A stretch of DNA of 64,000 nucleotides from Actinomadura sp. J1-007 (GCF_009793335.1 NZ_WING01000001.1:4898001-4962000), one strand, 5' to 3'. Positions 35,506 through 44,537 are shown, counted from the first letter of the stretch. Numbers and translations: made by a program. The notes: generated from the sequence alone by a model not told the origin.

Positions 35506-37994
35506 TGCGACCGCCCACCGGCTCCGCGGGCGGCACCCCCGGGGACCGCGGGACCGCCTCCGCGAGGCCGTACGACCTTCCCGCCTTCTACACCCCGCAT
35601 CCCGCCCGGCTCAACCCGCACCTCGAAGGCACCCGCGACCACTCCCGCGCGTGGGCGCACGCGACGGGCATCCTCGGCGGCGACCCGTCCGGCCCCCTGA
35701 TCTGGGACGAGGCCGACTACGACGCCCACGACTACGCCCTGCTCACCGCCTACACCCACCCCGACGCCCCCGCGCCGATCCTGGACCTGGTCAACGACTG
35801 GTACGTCTGGGTCTTCTACTTCGACGACCACTTCCTCGACACCTACAAGCGCACCGGCGACATGGCGGGCGCGCGGGAGTACCTGGCGAGGCTGCCCGCG
35901 TTCATGCCGGTCGGCACGGGCGCGGACGGGGAGGGGGGCGGGCCCGGCGGCGCGGACGGGCCCGCTCCCGAGCCCCGCAACCCGGTCGAGCGGGGGCTCG
36001 CCGACCTGTGGGCGCGCACCGTTCCGCTGATGTCGCGGGCGTGGCGCGAACGGTTCGCCGAGAGCACCCTCAACCTGCTCCAGGAGTCGCTCTGGGAGCT
36101 GGCCAACATCAACGAGGGCCGGGTGCCCAACCCGGTCGACTACGTCGAGATGCGCCGCAAGGTCGGCGGCGCGCCCTGGTCGGCGGGCCTGGTGGAGGTC
36201 GCGACGGGGGCCGAGGTCCCGGCGGAGGTGGCCGGGACGCGGCCCCTGCGCGTGCTGCGCGACACGTTCTCCGACGCCGTCCACCTGCGCAACGACATCT
36301 TCTCCTACCAGCGCGAGACCGAGCAGGAGGGCGAGGTCAACAACGGCGTGCTGGTGATGGAGCGGTTCTTCGACGTCGGCCCGCAGCGGGCCGCCGACAT
36401 CACCAACGACCTGCTGACCTCGCGGCTCCGGCAGTTCGAGAACACCGCCCTCACCGAGCTGCCCGCGCTGTTCGAGGAGCGCGGCCTGAGCCTCGCCGCG
36501 CGCGGCGACGTCCTCGCCTACGTCAAGGGCCTCCAGGACTGGCAGGCGGGCGGCCACCAGTGGCACCTGCGCTCCAGCCGCTACATGAACGAGGAGGCCG
36601 CCGCCGACCGCAACCCGGCGGCGAACGGCTCCGGGCTCGCGCGGCTCCTGCCCGCGGGCACGTCCGGTCCGGGCCTCGGCACGGCGGCGATGACGCGGTT
36701 CCGCTCGCTCGCCCGCTCCGGCGGGCATCCCGCCGAGCCAGGGGCGGACGCGGGCGAGCCGTTCACGGTGCCCGAGGTGTCGCTGCCGTACGAGCCGCGC
36801 CTGAACCCCCGCGTCCGCGCGGTCCGCGCGCACGGCAAGGAGTGGGCGCGCGAGATGGGCCTGTTCGGCACGGGCGTCTGGGACGAGGCCGCGTTCGACG
36901 CGGCCGACTACGGGCTGTTCGCCGCGCTGACCCATCCCGACCTGCGCACTCCCGAGCTGGAGCTGGTCAACGACTGGCACCTGTGGGGCTTCCACCTCGA
37001 CGACCTGTTCGTGGAGCGCTACAAGCGGCCCCGCGACCTGGCGGGCGCCAAGGCGCTCGTCGCGCGGCTCGCGGAGTTCATGCCGGCGGACGCGTCGCCG
37101 CCGCCCGACCCCGCCGACCCCGTCGAACGGGGCCTCGCCGACCTCTGGGCCCGTACCGCGCCGCGCATGGCGGCCGGCGACCGCGCCGGGCTCGCCTCGG
37201 CCGTCCTCGACCTCGTCGAGAGCTGGCTGTGGGAGCTGGCGGGCCTCGCCCAGGGACGCGTCCCGGACCCGGTCGACTACGTCGAGATGCGGCGCAGGAC
37301 GACCGGCGGCGACTTCTCGGCCCGGCTGCTGCGCGGCGCGACGTCGGCCGGGCTGCCCGCCGCGTTCGACGGCTCCGCGCCCATGCGGGCCCTCGGCGAC
37401 GCGTACGCCGACATCGTCGGCCTCCACAACGACCTGGTGTCGTACGAGAAGGAGACCGCGGCCGAGGGCGAGCTCAACAACGGCGTCGTCGCCGTCCGGC
37501 ACTTCCTCGGCTGCGACGCGCGGCGGGCGGCCGGGATCGTCGCCGACCTGGTCGGCGCGCGGATCCGGCAGTTCGAACGCGTCGTCCACGACGACCTGCC
37601 CGCGCTCGCGGACGAGCACGACCTCGGCCCGGCCGCGCGCGAGCGGATCGACCGGTACGTCCAGGGCCTGCGGAGCTGGATGGCCGGAGAGACCCACTGG
37701 GCCGCGAAGTCGGGCCGCTACCACCCGCCCCGTTCCGCGACCCCGCCCGCGCCCCCGCCCGCGGCCTCCGCCCCGGCGCGTCGCGTTCCGGACGGGCGGC
37801 CGTTCGGCGGGGCGCTGCGGCGCGTGCTCGACGGGCCCACCGGGCTCGGCACGTCCGCCGCGCGCGTCGGCCCGCCGCGCGTCGTCTCGTCCCCGGCCGC
37901 CCAGGCGGCCGTCCACACCAGCGTCAACGGGCCCGCGCGCGGGGCCGGCGACGCAGCCGTCCACGCAGTAACGCCGGGAGGTCGCAGCTCATGA
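35505..37994 (+). CDS. Two-domain class I terpene cyclase, probable encapsulin cargo
   Basis: The protein has 829 residues, starting at a GTG that overlaps the shell A stop. Domain 1 (about 22-365) is of the germacradienol/geosmin-synthase N-domain type: FYTPHPARLNPHLEGTRDHS, metal motif DDHFLD (D107), NSE motif NDIFSYQRE (N263-E271) and SSRYMNE. Domain 2 (about 420-725) has DDLFVE (D499), NDLVSYEKE (N642-E650) and SGRYHPP. Both active sites therefore look complete. Domain 2 resembles a repeat of domain 1 (NDWHLWGFHLDDLF against NDWYVWVFYFDDHF) rather than the geosmin C-domain. The interdomain linker holds GPGLGTAAM (388-396), and the disordered Pro/Ala-rich C-tail holds GPTGLGTSAAR (777-787), which are candidate targeting motifs. 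The product is unknown. Confidence 0.9.
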   Translation: MRPPTGSAGGTPGDRGTASARPYDLPAFYTPHPARLNPHLEGTRDHSRAWAHATGILGGDPSGPLIWDEADYDAHDYALLTAYTHPDAPAPILDLVNDWYVWVFYFDDHFLDTYKRTGDMAGAREYLARLPAFMPVGTGADGEGGGPGGADGPAPEPRNPVERGLADLWARTVPLMSRAWRERFAESTLNLLQESLWELANINEGRVPNPVDYVEMRRKVGGAPWSAGLVEVATGAEVPAEVAGTRPLRVLRDTFSDAVHLRNDIFSYQRETEQEGEVNNGVLVMERFFDVGPQRAADITNDLLTSRLRQFENTALTELPALFEERGLSLAARGDVLAYVKGLQDWQAGGHQWHLRSSRYMNEEAAADRNPAANGSGLARLLPAGTSGPGLGTAAMTRFRSLARSGGHPAEPGADAGEPFTVPEVSLPYEPRLNPRVRAVRAHGKEWAREMGLFGTGVWDEAAFDAADYGLFAALTHPDLRTPELELVNDWHLWGFHLDDLFVERYKRPRDLAGAKALVARLAEFMPADASPPPDPADPVERGLADLWARTAPRMAAGDRAGLASAVLDLVESWLWELAGLAQGRVPDPVDYVEMRRRTTGGDFSARLLRGATSAGLPAAFDGSAPMRALGDAYADIVGLHNDLVSYEKETAAEGELNNGVVAVRHFLGCDARRAAGIVADLVGARIRQFERVVHDDLPALADEHDLGPAARERIDRYVQGLRSWMAGETHWAAKSGRYHPPRSATPPAPPPAASAPARRVPDGRPFGGALRRVLDGPTGLGTSAARVGPPRVVSSPAAQAAVHTSVNGPARGAGDAAVHAVTPGGRSS

Positions 37995-39361
37995 CGGAAC
38001 AGCGGTTGAGCCTTGGTACGGCGGCGGCGCGCAACCTCGCGACCACCACCAAGTCCGTACCGCAGATGCAGAGCATCACGCCGCGGTGGCTGCTGCGGCT
38101 GCTGCCCTGGGTGGAGGCGCACGCCGGGACCTACCGGGTGAACCGCCGCCTGACGTTCCAGCTCGGCGACGGGCGCCTGACGTTCGTCAACACCGGGGCG
38201 GAGGTGCGGGTCGTCCCGCCGGAGCTGGCGGAGCTGCCCCCGCTGCGGCACCTGGACGATCCCGAGGTGCTGGAAGGCATCGCCGACCGGTTCACCCAGC
38301 GGGAGTACGCGCCGGGCGACGTGATCGTCGAGCGGGGCCGTCCCCTCGACCAGCTCTACCTCATCGCGCACGGCAAGGTCGCCGAGATCGGCGCCGGCGC
38401 GTACGGCGGCGAGACCCGCCTCGGCGTGCGCGCCGACGGCGACTTCTTCGGCGACCGGGCGCTGCTCGGCGGGTCCGAGGAGTGGGACCGCTCCGTACGG
38501 GCCCTCACGCCCTGCACGGTGCTGACGCTCTCCCAGGAGGCGATCGCCGAGCTGACCGACCGGTCCGAGGCGCTCCGCACGCACCTGGAGGAGTACCGGA
38601 CGGCTCCCGAGCCGCCGCGCAACCCGAAGGGGGAGGCCGCGATCGACCTGTCCGCCGGGCACGAGGGCGAGGCCGACCTGCCCGGCACGTTCGTGGACTA
38701 CGAGGGCTCGCCGCGCGAGTACGGGCTCGCCGTCACCCAGACGGTGCTGCGCGTCCACACCCGCGTCGCCGACCTCTACAACGAGCCGATGGACCAGATC
38801 GAGCAGCAGCTCCGGCTGACCATCGAGGAGATCCGCGAGCGGCAGGAGCACGAGCTGGTCAACAACCGCGACTTCGGCCTGCTGCACAACGCCGACCTGC
38901 GGCAGCGCATCCAGACCTCCGGGGGCCCGCCCACCCCGGCCGACCTGGACGACCTGCTGTGCCGGCGCCGCAAGTCGCGGTTCTTCCTGGCCCATCCGAA
39001 GACGATCGCCGCGTTCGGCCGCGAGTGCACGCGGCGCGGCGTCTACCCCGGCACCGTCCAGGCGCACGGGCGGTGCGTGCAGGCGTGGCGCGGCGTGCCG
39101 ATCTTCCCGTGCGACAAGATCCCGGTCACCCCGACCGGCACCAGCTCGATCCTGGTGATGCGCACGGGCGTGGACGACCAGGGCGTCGTCGGCCTGCACC
39201 AGACCGGCATCCCGGACGAGGTCCGGCCGGGCCTGTCGGTGCGGTTCAAGGGCGTGAGCGAGAAGGCGATCCTGTCCTACCTCGTCAGCGCCTACTACTC
39301 CGCCGCGATCCTCGTCCCCGACGCGGTCGGCGTCCTGGAGAACGTGGAGATCGCGCGTTGA
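37991..39361 (+). CDS. Family 2B encapsulin shell protein B
   Basis: The protein has 456 residues, with an ATG behind GGGAGG that overlaps the cyclase stop (ATGA). It is clearly paralogous to shell A. The N-arm (MTEQRLSLGTAAARNLATTT) and the HK97-fold regions (TEQ-type EQQLRLTIEEIRERQEHEL, FFLAHPKTIAAFGRECTRRG, VRPGLSVRFKGVSEKAI) are nearly the same. The cNMP-binding-like domain (about 88-205) and the loop near residue 325 (LLCRRRKSRFFLAH) differ more. Its cassette reads FFGDRALLGGSEEWDRS, with Asp155 in place of Glu and Arg167 kept. Two shell proteins in one operon suggest mixed, two-component shells. It lies 14 bases before the prenyl synthase. Confidence 0.93.
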   Translation: MTEQRLSLGTAAARNLATTTKSVPQMQSITPRWLLRLLPWVEAHAGTYRVNRRLTFQLGDGRLTFVNTGAEVRVVPPELAELPPLRHLDDPEVLEGIADRFTQREYAPGDVIVERGRPLDQLYLIAHGKVAEIGAGAYGGETRLGVRADGDFFGDRALLGGSEEWDRSVRALTPCTVLTLSQEAIAELTDRSEALRTHLEEYRTAPEPPRNPKGEAAIDLSAGHEGEADLPGTFVDYEGSPREYGLAVTQTVLRVHTRVADLYNEPMDQIEQQLRLTIEEIRERQEHELVNNRDFGLLHNADLRQRIQTSGGPPTPADLDDLLCRRRKSRFFLAHPKTIAAFGRECTRRGVYPGTVQAHGRCVQAWRGVPIFPCDKIPVTPTGTSSILVMRTGVDDQGVVGLHQTGIPDEVRPGLSVRFKGVSEKAILSYLVSAYYSAAILVPDAVGVLENVEIAR

Positions 39362-39375
39362 GGCGAGGGGGGAAC

Positions 39376-40383
39376 ATGGCGGCGGCCCCGGGCACGGCCC
39401 GTTCGGCGCAGGAGGTCCTGACCTGGAGCCGCGGGCTCGTCGAGCCCGCGCTCCGCCGGGCGGTGGACGGGCTGCCCGAGTCGATGCGGCGCATCGGCGC
39501 GTACCACTTCGGCTGGCAGGACGGGCGCGGCGGCGGCAAGGCGATCAGGCCGACGCTCACCCTGCTCGCCGCCGAGGCCGTCGGCGGGTCCGCGCCGGAC
39601 GCGGTCCGGGCGGCGGTCGCGGTCGAGCTGGCGCACAACTTCTCGCTCCTGCACGACGACGTCATGGACGGCGACCTCACCCGCAGGCACCGGCCGACGG
39701 TGTGGAGCGTGTTCGGCACGAACGCGGCGATCCTCGCGGGCGACGCGATGCTGGCGTGCGCGTTCGAGATCCTCGCCGAAGACCACCGGCCCGCCGCGTT
39801 CCGCACGCTGAGCACGGCGGTCCTCGACCTGACCGAGGGGCAGAGCTCCGACATGTCGTTCGAGGAGCGGTCGGACGTGACGCTGCCCGAGTGCCTGGAG
39901 ATGGCCCGGCGCAAGACCGGCGCGCTGATCGGCGCCGCGTGCGCGCTCGGCGCGGTGTACGGCGGCGGGACGGACGCGCGGGTCGGGCACCTGCGGGCGT
40001 TCGGCGAACGGCTCGGGCTCGCGTTCCAGCTCGTCGACGACCTGCTCGGCATCTGGGGCGACCCGGCCGTCACCGGCAAGCCCGTGCACAACGACCTGCG
40101 CAGCCGCAAGAAGTCGCTGCCGGTCGTGGCCGCGCTCGGGTCCGGCACGCCCGCCGGGCGCGAGCTCACGGCGCTCTACCTGCGCGCCGAGCCGCTCACC
40201 GGCGACGAGCCCGCGCGCGCCGCCGCGCTCATCGAGTCGGCGGGCGGCCGTTCCTGGGCGGTGGAACGGGCCGCGGAGCTGCTCGCCGAGGCGCTCACCG
40301 CCCTGGACGCCGCGGCGCCGCGTCCCGCCGCGGCCGAGGAGCTGAAGGCCCTCGCCGAGCTGGTCGCGCTGCGCGACCACTGA
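39376..40383 (+). CDS. Polyprenyl diphosphate synthase of the encapsulin operon
   Basis: The protein has 335 residues, with an ATG behind GGGGGG. The first Asp-rich motif is LLHDDVMDGD (D94-D98). The second is FQLVDDLLGIWGDP (D221, D222), in which the third Asp is replaced, a common feature of actinomycete members. KAIRPTLTLLAAEA binds diphosphate with Lys/Arg, and KKSLPVVAAL is the usual late Lys motif. It makes geranyl, farnesyl or geranylgeranyl diphosphate; chain length cannot be fixed by eye. It is the last gene of the operon and should supply the cyclase. It has no LGTSAAR-type extension, so it may act outside the shell. Confidence 0.9.
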   Translation: MAAAPGTARSAQEVLTWSRGLVEPALRRAVDGLPESMRRIGAYHFGWQDGRGGGKAIRPTLTLLAAEAVGGSAPDAVRAAVAVELAHNFSLLHDDVMDGDLTRRHRPTVWSVFGTNAAILAGDAMLACAFEILAEDHRPAAFRTLSTAVLDLTEGQSSDMSFEERSDVTLPECLEMARRKTGALIGAACALGAVYGGGTDARVGHLRAFGERLGLAFQLVDDLLGIWGDPAVTGKPVHNDLRSRKKSLPVVAALGSGTPAGRELTALYLRAEPLTGDEPARAAALIESAGGRSWAVERAAELLAEALTALDAAAPRPAAAEELKALAELVALRDH

Positions 40384-40457
40384 CGCCGCGCGGGCGCCGG
40401 GCGGTTCCGTGACCGCGCGCCCGGTGCCCGTGCGGTCCGCGTCGTTATAGTGCAGGC

Positions 40458-41987
40458 GTGCCGGACCTCCAGCCGCTCGAACCCGCCGACCCCGAACGGC
40501 TCGGCGGGCGCCGCGTCGTCGGGCGGCTCGGGGAGGGCGGCCAGGGCGTGGTCTACCTGGCCCGCGACGAGGAGACCGGCGAACCGGCGGCGGTCAAGCT
40601 GTTCCACACGCGGATCACCGGCGCGACGTTCGGCCGCGAGCTCCAGGCCGCCAAGCAGGTCGCGCGGTTCTGCACCGCGCAGGTCCTCGACTTCGGGACG
40701 TTCGGCGACCGGCCGTTCATCGTCAGCGAGTACGTGGACGGGCCGTCGCTGCACCACGTGGTCCGCGCCGGGGGGCCGAGGCGCGGCAGCGCCCTCGACC
40801 GGCTCGCGGTCGCGACGGCCACCGCGCTCGTCGCGCTGCACGACGCCGGGATCGTGCACCGCGACTTCAAGCCGCAGAACGTCCTGCTCGGCACGGACGG
40901 CCCGCGCGTGATCGACTTCGGCATCGCCCGCGCGCTCAGCGGCGCGCAGACGATGGTGAGCAGCGCGGTCGGGACGCCCGCGTACATGGCGCCCGAGCAG
41001 CTCCAGCCGGGCGGGCTCGGCCCGGCGGTGGACGTGTTCGCGTGGGCGTCGACGATGGTGTTCGCGGCGACGGGACGGCCCCCGTTCGGCAACGAGTCCA
41101 TCCCGATCGTGCTGAACCGGATCGCGCACGAGGAGCCGGCGCTGGACGGCGTGGAGGAGCCGCTGCGCGGGCTGCTCGCGGAGTGCCTGGCGAAGGACCC
41201 GGCGCGGCGTCCGACGGCGCAGCGGGTCCTCGACCGGCTGGTGCGCCGTTCGGAGTCGGCGGCCGAGTCCGCCACCCTGCCGCCCGCCCCGGACCACGCC
41301 CCGGGCTCGGCTCCGGCCCCGGACCCCGCTCCGGCCCCGGACCCCGCTCCGGCTCCGGGCCCGGTGGTGCCACCCGTTCCGGAGCCCGCGCGGGAGGCCA
41401 CGACCCTTCCGCCGGTCTCGATGCCCCCGCCCGCGGCCCCGCCCGTGCCCGCGCCGGAACGGAGGCGCAAGGCGCTGCCGGTCGCCCTCGCGAGCGTGGG
41501 GGTGCTGGCCGTCGCGGGGACGGTGGCCGTGGTGATGACGCGGTCGGGCGGCGGGTCGTCCGCCGACGACCGCGCGCCCTCGGCGAGCGGGGTGACGGCG
41601 GTGTCGTCGAGCCCGAGCGGCGGGCACGACAGCGCGGCCGGGAAGCGGTCGGCGTCCGCGCGGCCGGGACCGTCGTCGGCCCGGCCTTCGGCGCCGTCCG
41701 GGTCCCCGTCGCGGCCCGCGCCGTCCCGCAAGCCGAAGAGCTCGGCCCCCGCGCGCCGCGTCGAACTCGGGCCCGGCCACTTCAGCGCGTACTGCGTCAA
41801 GCTCGGCTGGGAGTGGGTCGAGTACCGGGAGACGCCGAAGCCCGGCGCGTACTGCGTGAAGCGCAAGGGCGGGACGATGCTCCTGAACGCCGCGCAGCGC
41901 GACCAGGGCTGCCGGTGGCGCTTCTCCGACCCCCGCGCGCGGCACTACTTCAAGGGCAGGTCGAACTACTGCTACGCCCTGCGCTAG
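40458..41987 (+). CDS. Membrane Ser/Thr protein kinase (PknB-like)
   Basis: The protein has 509 residues, with a GTG start. The kinase domain (about 1-265) has GRRVVGRLGEGGQGVVYLAR (Gly loop), AAVKLF (catalytic Lys), IVHRDFKPQNVLL, VIDFGIARAL and YMAPEQLQPGG. A Pro/Ala repeat linker (PAPDPAPAPDP) follows, then one membrane helix (VALASVGVLAVAGTVAVVM). A Ser/Pro-rich stretch leads to a C-terminal outer domain with several Cys (YCVKLGWEWVEYRETPKPGA, GCRWRFSDPRARHYFKG). The kinase is probably active. It lies 74 bases after the prenyl synthase; a role in encapsulin regulation cannot be shown. Confidence 0.9.
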   Translation: MPDLQPLEPADPERLGGRRVVGRLGEGGQGVVYLARDEETGEPAAVKLFHTRITGATFGRELQAAKQVARFCTAQVLDFGTFGDRPFIVSEYVDGPSLHHVVRAGGPRRGSALDRLAVATATALVALHDAGIVHRDFKPQNVLLGTDGPRVIDFGIARALSGAQTMVSSAVGTPAYMAPEQLQPGGLGPAVDVFAWASTMVFAATGRPPFGNESIPIVLNRIAHEEPALDGVEEPLRGLLAECLAKDPARRPTAQRVLDRLVRRSESAAESATLPPAPDHAPGSAPAPDPAPAPDPAPAPGPVVPPVPEPAREATTLPPVSMPPPAAPPVPAPERRRKALPVALASVGVLAVAGTVAVVMTRSGGGSSADDRAPSASGVTAVSSSPSGGHDSAAGKRSASARPGPSSARPSAPSGSPSRPAPSRKPKSSAPARRVELGPGHFSAYCVKLGWEWVEYRETPKPGAYCVKRKGGTMLLNAAQRDQGCRWRFSDPRARHYFKGRSNYCYALR

Positions 41988-42018
41988 TCGATCATACGTT
42001 CGAGTAGGGTGGTGGGTC

Positions 42019-42270
42019 GTGCAGGCGAAACGGGCGGGCGCGACCCGCGAACACGTGCCGTTCCTGTGCCCGCGCGGGCACCGGCTGGAGCCGGGGCGCG
42101 TCATCGTGGGATGGTCGCCGTGCGTGTGCCCGCCCTGCGCCGCGCGCGGCCGGGGCCTGCGCGGGCACCGCACCTACCTCTGCCTGACCTGCAAGGACGA
42201 GCACGTGACGACGATGTGCTACCTGCCGTACCACGTCCCGACGCGGGGCGCCGCCTACCGCTGGCCCTAG
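42019..42270 (+). CDS. Small cysteine-rich, probable zinc-ribbon protein, 83 aa
   Basis: A GTG start gives MQAKRAGATREHVPFLCPRG. Cys/His pairs in FLCPRGH, SPCVCPPC and YLCLTCKDEH suggest one or two zinc sites. I recognise no family. The gene follows the kinase by 31 bases on the same strand and may be co-transcribed. It ends just before a strong hairpin. Confidence 0.55.
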   Translation: MQAKRAGATREHVPFLCPRGHRLEPGRVIVGWSPCVCPPCAARGRGLRGHRTYLCLTCKDEHVTTMCYLPYHVPTRGAAYRWP

Positions 42271-42281
42271 GCGTACCCGCG

Positions 42282-42309
42282 CCCGAGCCCCCGGCGGCGG
42301 GGGCTCGGG
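42282..42309. terminator. Bidirectional terminator hairpin
   Basis: A perfect 11-bp stem (CCCGAGCCCCC and its complement) with a 6-base loop lies 12 bases after the zinc-ribbon gene and 5 bases before the end of the convergent 37-codon gene. Confidence 0.7.
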
Positions 42310-42313
42310 ATGG

Positions 42314-42427
42314 TCAGTAGGCGAGCGGGCGGCCCGACGGGGTGCGCAGGTCCAGGGCGTCGTGGCGTCTGCGGCGTGCGGAGGGGCGCCGTCGGATTCT
42401 GGTCCTCGTGCGGGTCTGGGCGGTCAT
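42314..42427 (-). CDS. Small Arg-rich peptide, 37 aa
   Basis: The frame runs MTAQTRTRTRIRRRPSARRR, then RHDALDLRTPSGRPLAY. An AAGGGA ribosome-binding site lies about 8 bases upstream, and a terminator follows. The first half is strongly basic and could bind nucleic acid; the conserved-looking DLRTPSGRPLAY end suggests a real small protein. No function can be assigned. It is too short to be secure. Confidence 0.4.
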   Translation of the reverse strand: MTAQTRTRTRIRRRPSARRRRHDALDLRTPSGRPLAY

Positions 42428-42600
42428 GGTGGTTCCCTTCGTCGGCGGACGGGGGTGGGCCGTCCCGTTCGGCCTGATTCATCCTGGCCTGGGACGGCCA
42501 CCCCGTTCATCCCCCTCGGGACGGCACCCGACCTTCGCCGTGCGGCGCAGTCACCCTCCGGGCACGTACACCTGGAGCATGAGGTAAGGCCGCGCCGGTC

Positions 42601-44345
42601 CTAGTAGCGGAGCCCGTGGCCGTACGGGTACAGGTCGCCGATCGCCGCCGGGAGCCGTCCGCCCGGCTGGCGGCCGAACAGGACCTCCGCGGTCGCGCGG
42701 TACTGGGTCATGTTGAAGCGCTGCGTGCGGGCGGTCGTCGCGTAGTTCGCCACGTACGCGCGCACGTCCGGGTACGACGTCAGGTCGTACGGCAGGCCCG
42801 TCGCGACGGCCGCGAGCGGCTTGCCGGTGGCCTGGAGCGCGCGGACCAGCTTCGCCTGCCCGGCGGGCAGGGCGCCGGAGGAGAACGTCGCGACCAGGAT
42901 CCGGTCGGCGTCCCGGGCCTTCGCGACCGCGTCGGCGATCTCGGCGTCGGTCGGGTCGGGCGTGGCCGGCTGCCAGGCCGTCACCGGCCCGGCGGACGCG
43001 CCGTCCACCGCCTGCGCGAACTGCGGCGCCTGCACCGCCGCGGCGACCAGCGTCCGCGCGCCCGACTTCGGGTCGAACGGCAGCACGCGGCCCTCGTTGC
43101 GGACGAGGGTGGTCGCGGCGACGCCCATCCGGTCGGCCTTGCGCAGGAACGCGGCGTTGCCCGCGAGCCGTTCGGCCGCCTCCGGGTCCACGTAGCGGTG
43201 CCGGAAGACGCCCGACCCGCACTTGAGCGCGAGGACGCGGCGCGCCGACTCGTCCACGCGGGCGCGGGGCAGCTCGCCGGAGCGCAGCGCGTCGAGCAGG
43301 GCGTCCACGGCGTCCACGTGCGTCTCGTACGCGCCGGTGGACATGATGACGTCCGCTCCGGCCTTCACCGCCATCACCGTGGCCTCGCGGGTGCCCCAGT
43401 TCTTGGCGATCGCGTCCATGTCCATCGCGTCGGTGACGATGAGGCCCTTGAAGCCGAGGTCGCCGCGCAGCACCCCGTTCAGGACCTTGGACGACAGCGT
43501 CGCGGGCAGGTCGGGGTCGACGGACTTGACGATGACGTGCGCGGTCATCAGCGCGTCCGCGCCGGCGCCGATCGCGGCGCGGAACGGCGGCAGGTGCACG
43601 CGGTCCAGCGTGGCCCGGTCGTAGGCCACGCTCGGCAGCCCGGTGTGGCTGTCGGTCTCGGTGTCGCCGTGCCCGGGGAAGTGCTTGGGCGTCGCGATGA
43701 TCCCGGCGTCCCGGTACGCGCGGACCTGCGCGGCGGCGAGCGTGCCCACCAGGCCGGTGTCCGCGCCGAACGACCGGACGCCGATGATCGGGTTGCGCGG
43801 GTTGGTGTTGACGTCGGCGACCGGCGCGTAGTTCCACTGGAAGCCCATGGCGCGCGCCTCGGCCGCGGTGATGCGCGCGGCGTCGCGGGCGAGGCCCGGA
43901 TCGCGGGCCGCCCCGAGGCCCATCGCGTTCGGCAGCGGGGTCGTCCCCTCGCGCACGTTGTGCGTCGTCCCGAACTCGAAGTCGCCCGAGACCAGCAGCG
44001 GCAGCCCGAGCCGCGTCGCCCGCGCCCAGCGCTGCACCTGGTTGGAGTAGCGCGCGGCGAGGCCGGGCGTGCGCGGCTCGGACGTGATGACCGACCCGAT
44101 CTTCAGATCCTGGAGCGAGCGGCGCGTCTCCTCGTTCGGCATCCCGTCCGGGCCGTCGTGGGTGACGGCCATGACGAGCTGGCCGACCTTCTCCGCGTCG
44201 GTCATCCGCGCGAGGTGGGCGTCGGGGTCGCAGCCGCGCGCGGGCCGGGCCGGGGCCGCCGCCGAGGCGTGCGCGGCGGGGCCAGCGACAGGCCCAGGGC
44301 GGCGGCCACGACGGTGGAAACGGCGGTGCTGCGGCGTCGTCTCAT
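42601..44345 (-). CDS. Secreted glycoside hydrolase family 3 protein, NagZ-like (apparent frameshift)
   Basis: The GH3 domain begins MTDAEKVGQLVMAVTHDGP and has LPLLVSGDFEFGTTHNVREG, KHFPGHGDTETDSHTGLPSV (the KHFPGHGDT motif with the His-Asp acid pair of beta-N-acetylglucosaminidases), and 'GLIVTDAMDMDAIAKNWGTR', whose Asp is the nucleophile. A C-terminal domain follows ('ILVATFSSGALPAGQAKLVR'). The ATG at 44345 starts a signal peptide (MRRRRSTAVSTVVAAALGLS, LA) that breaks at a G run on the + strand (44278-44281). One more base gives LAPAAHASAAAPARPARGC and joins it to the enzyme, for about 581 residues. It probably trims peptidoglycan or chitin fragments outside the cell. Confidence 0.85.
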
Positions 44346-44537
44346 CCTGCCTCCTCGCTCGGTTTCACTTCTGGTCTAGACCACTGGGCGCCGCGCGGGG
44401 AGTCAATGGAAGATCTTGACAGTACGGCCGCTCCCGGCGGGCGCGCGCGGCGCGCCCCAGGTCACCGTGTGGACCGGCGGTCAGGCGCCGCCCTCGCCCG
44501 GCGCCGCTGGGACGGAACGGGGCGAGGGCGGGCGCGG

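Noticed and set aside
39376..40383. Prenyl diphosphate synthase as encapsulated cargo
   Set aside because: It has no disordered extension and no LGTSAAR-type motif; it is more simply a substrate supplier.
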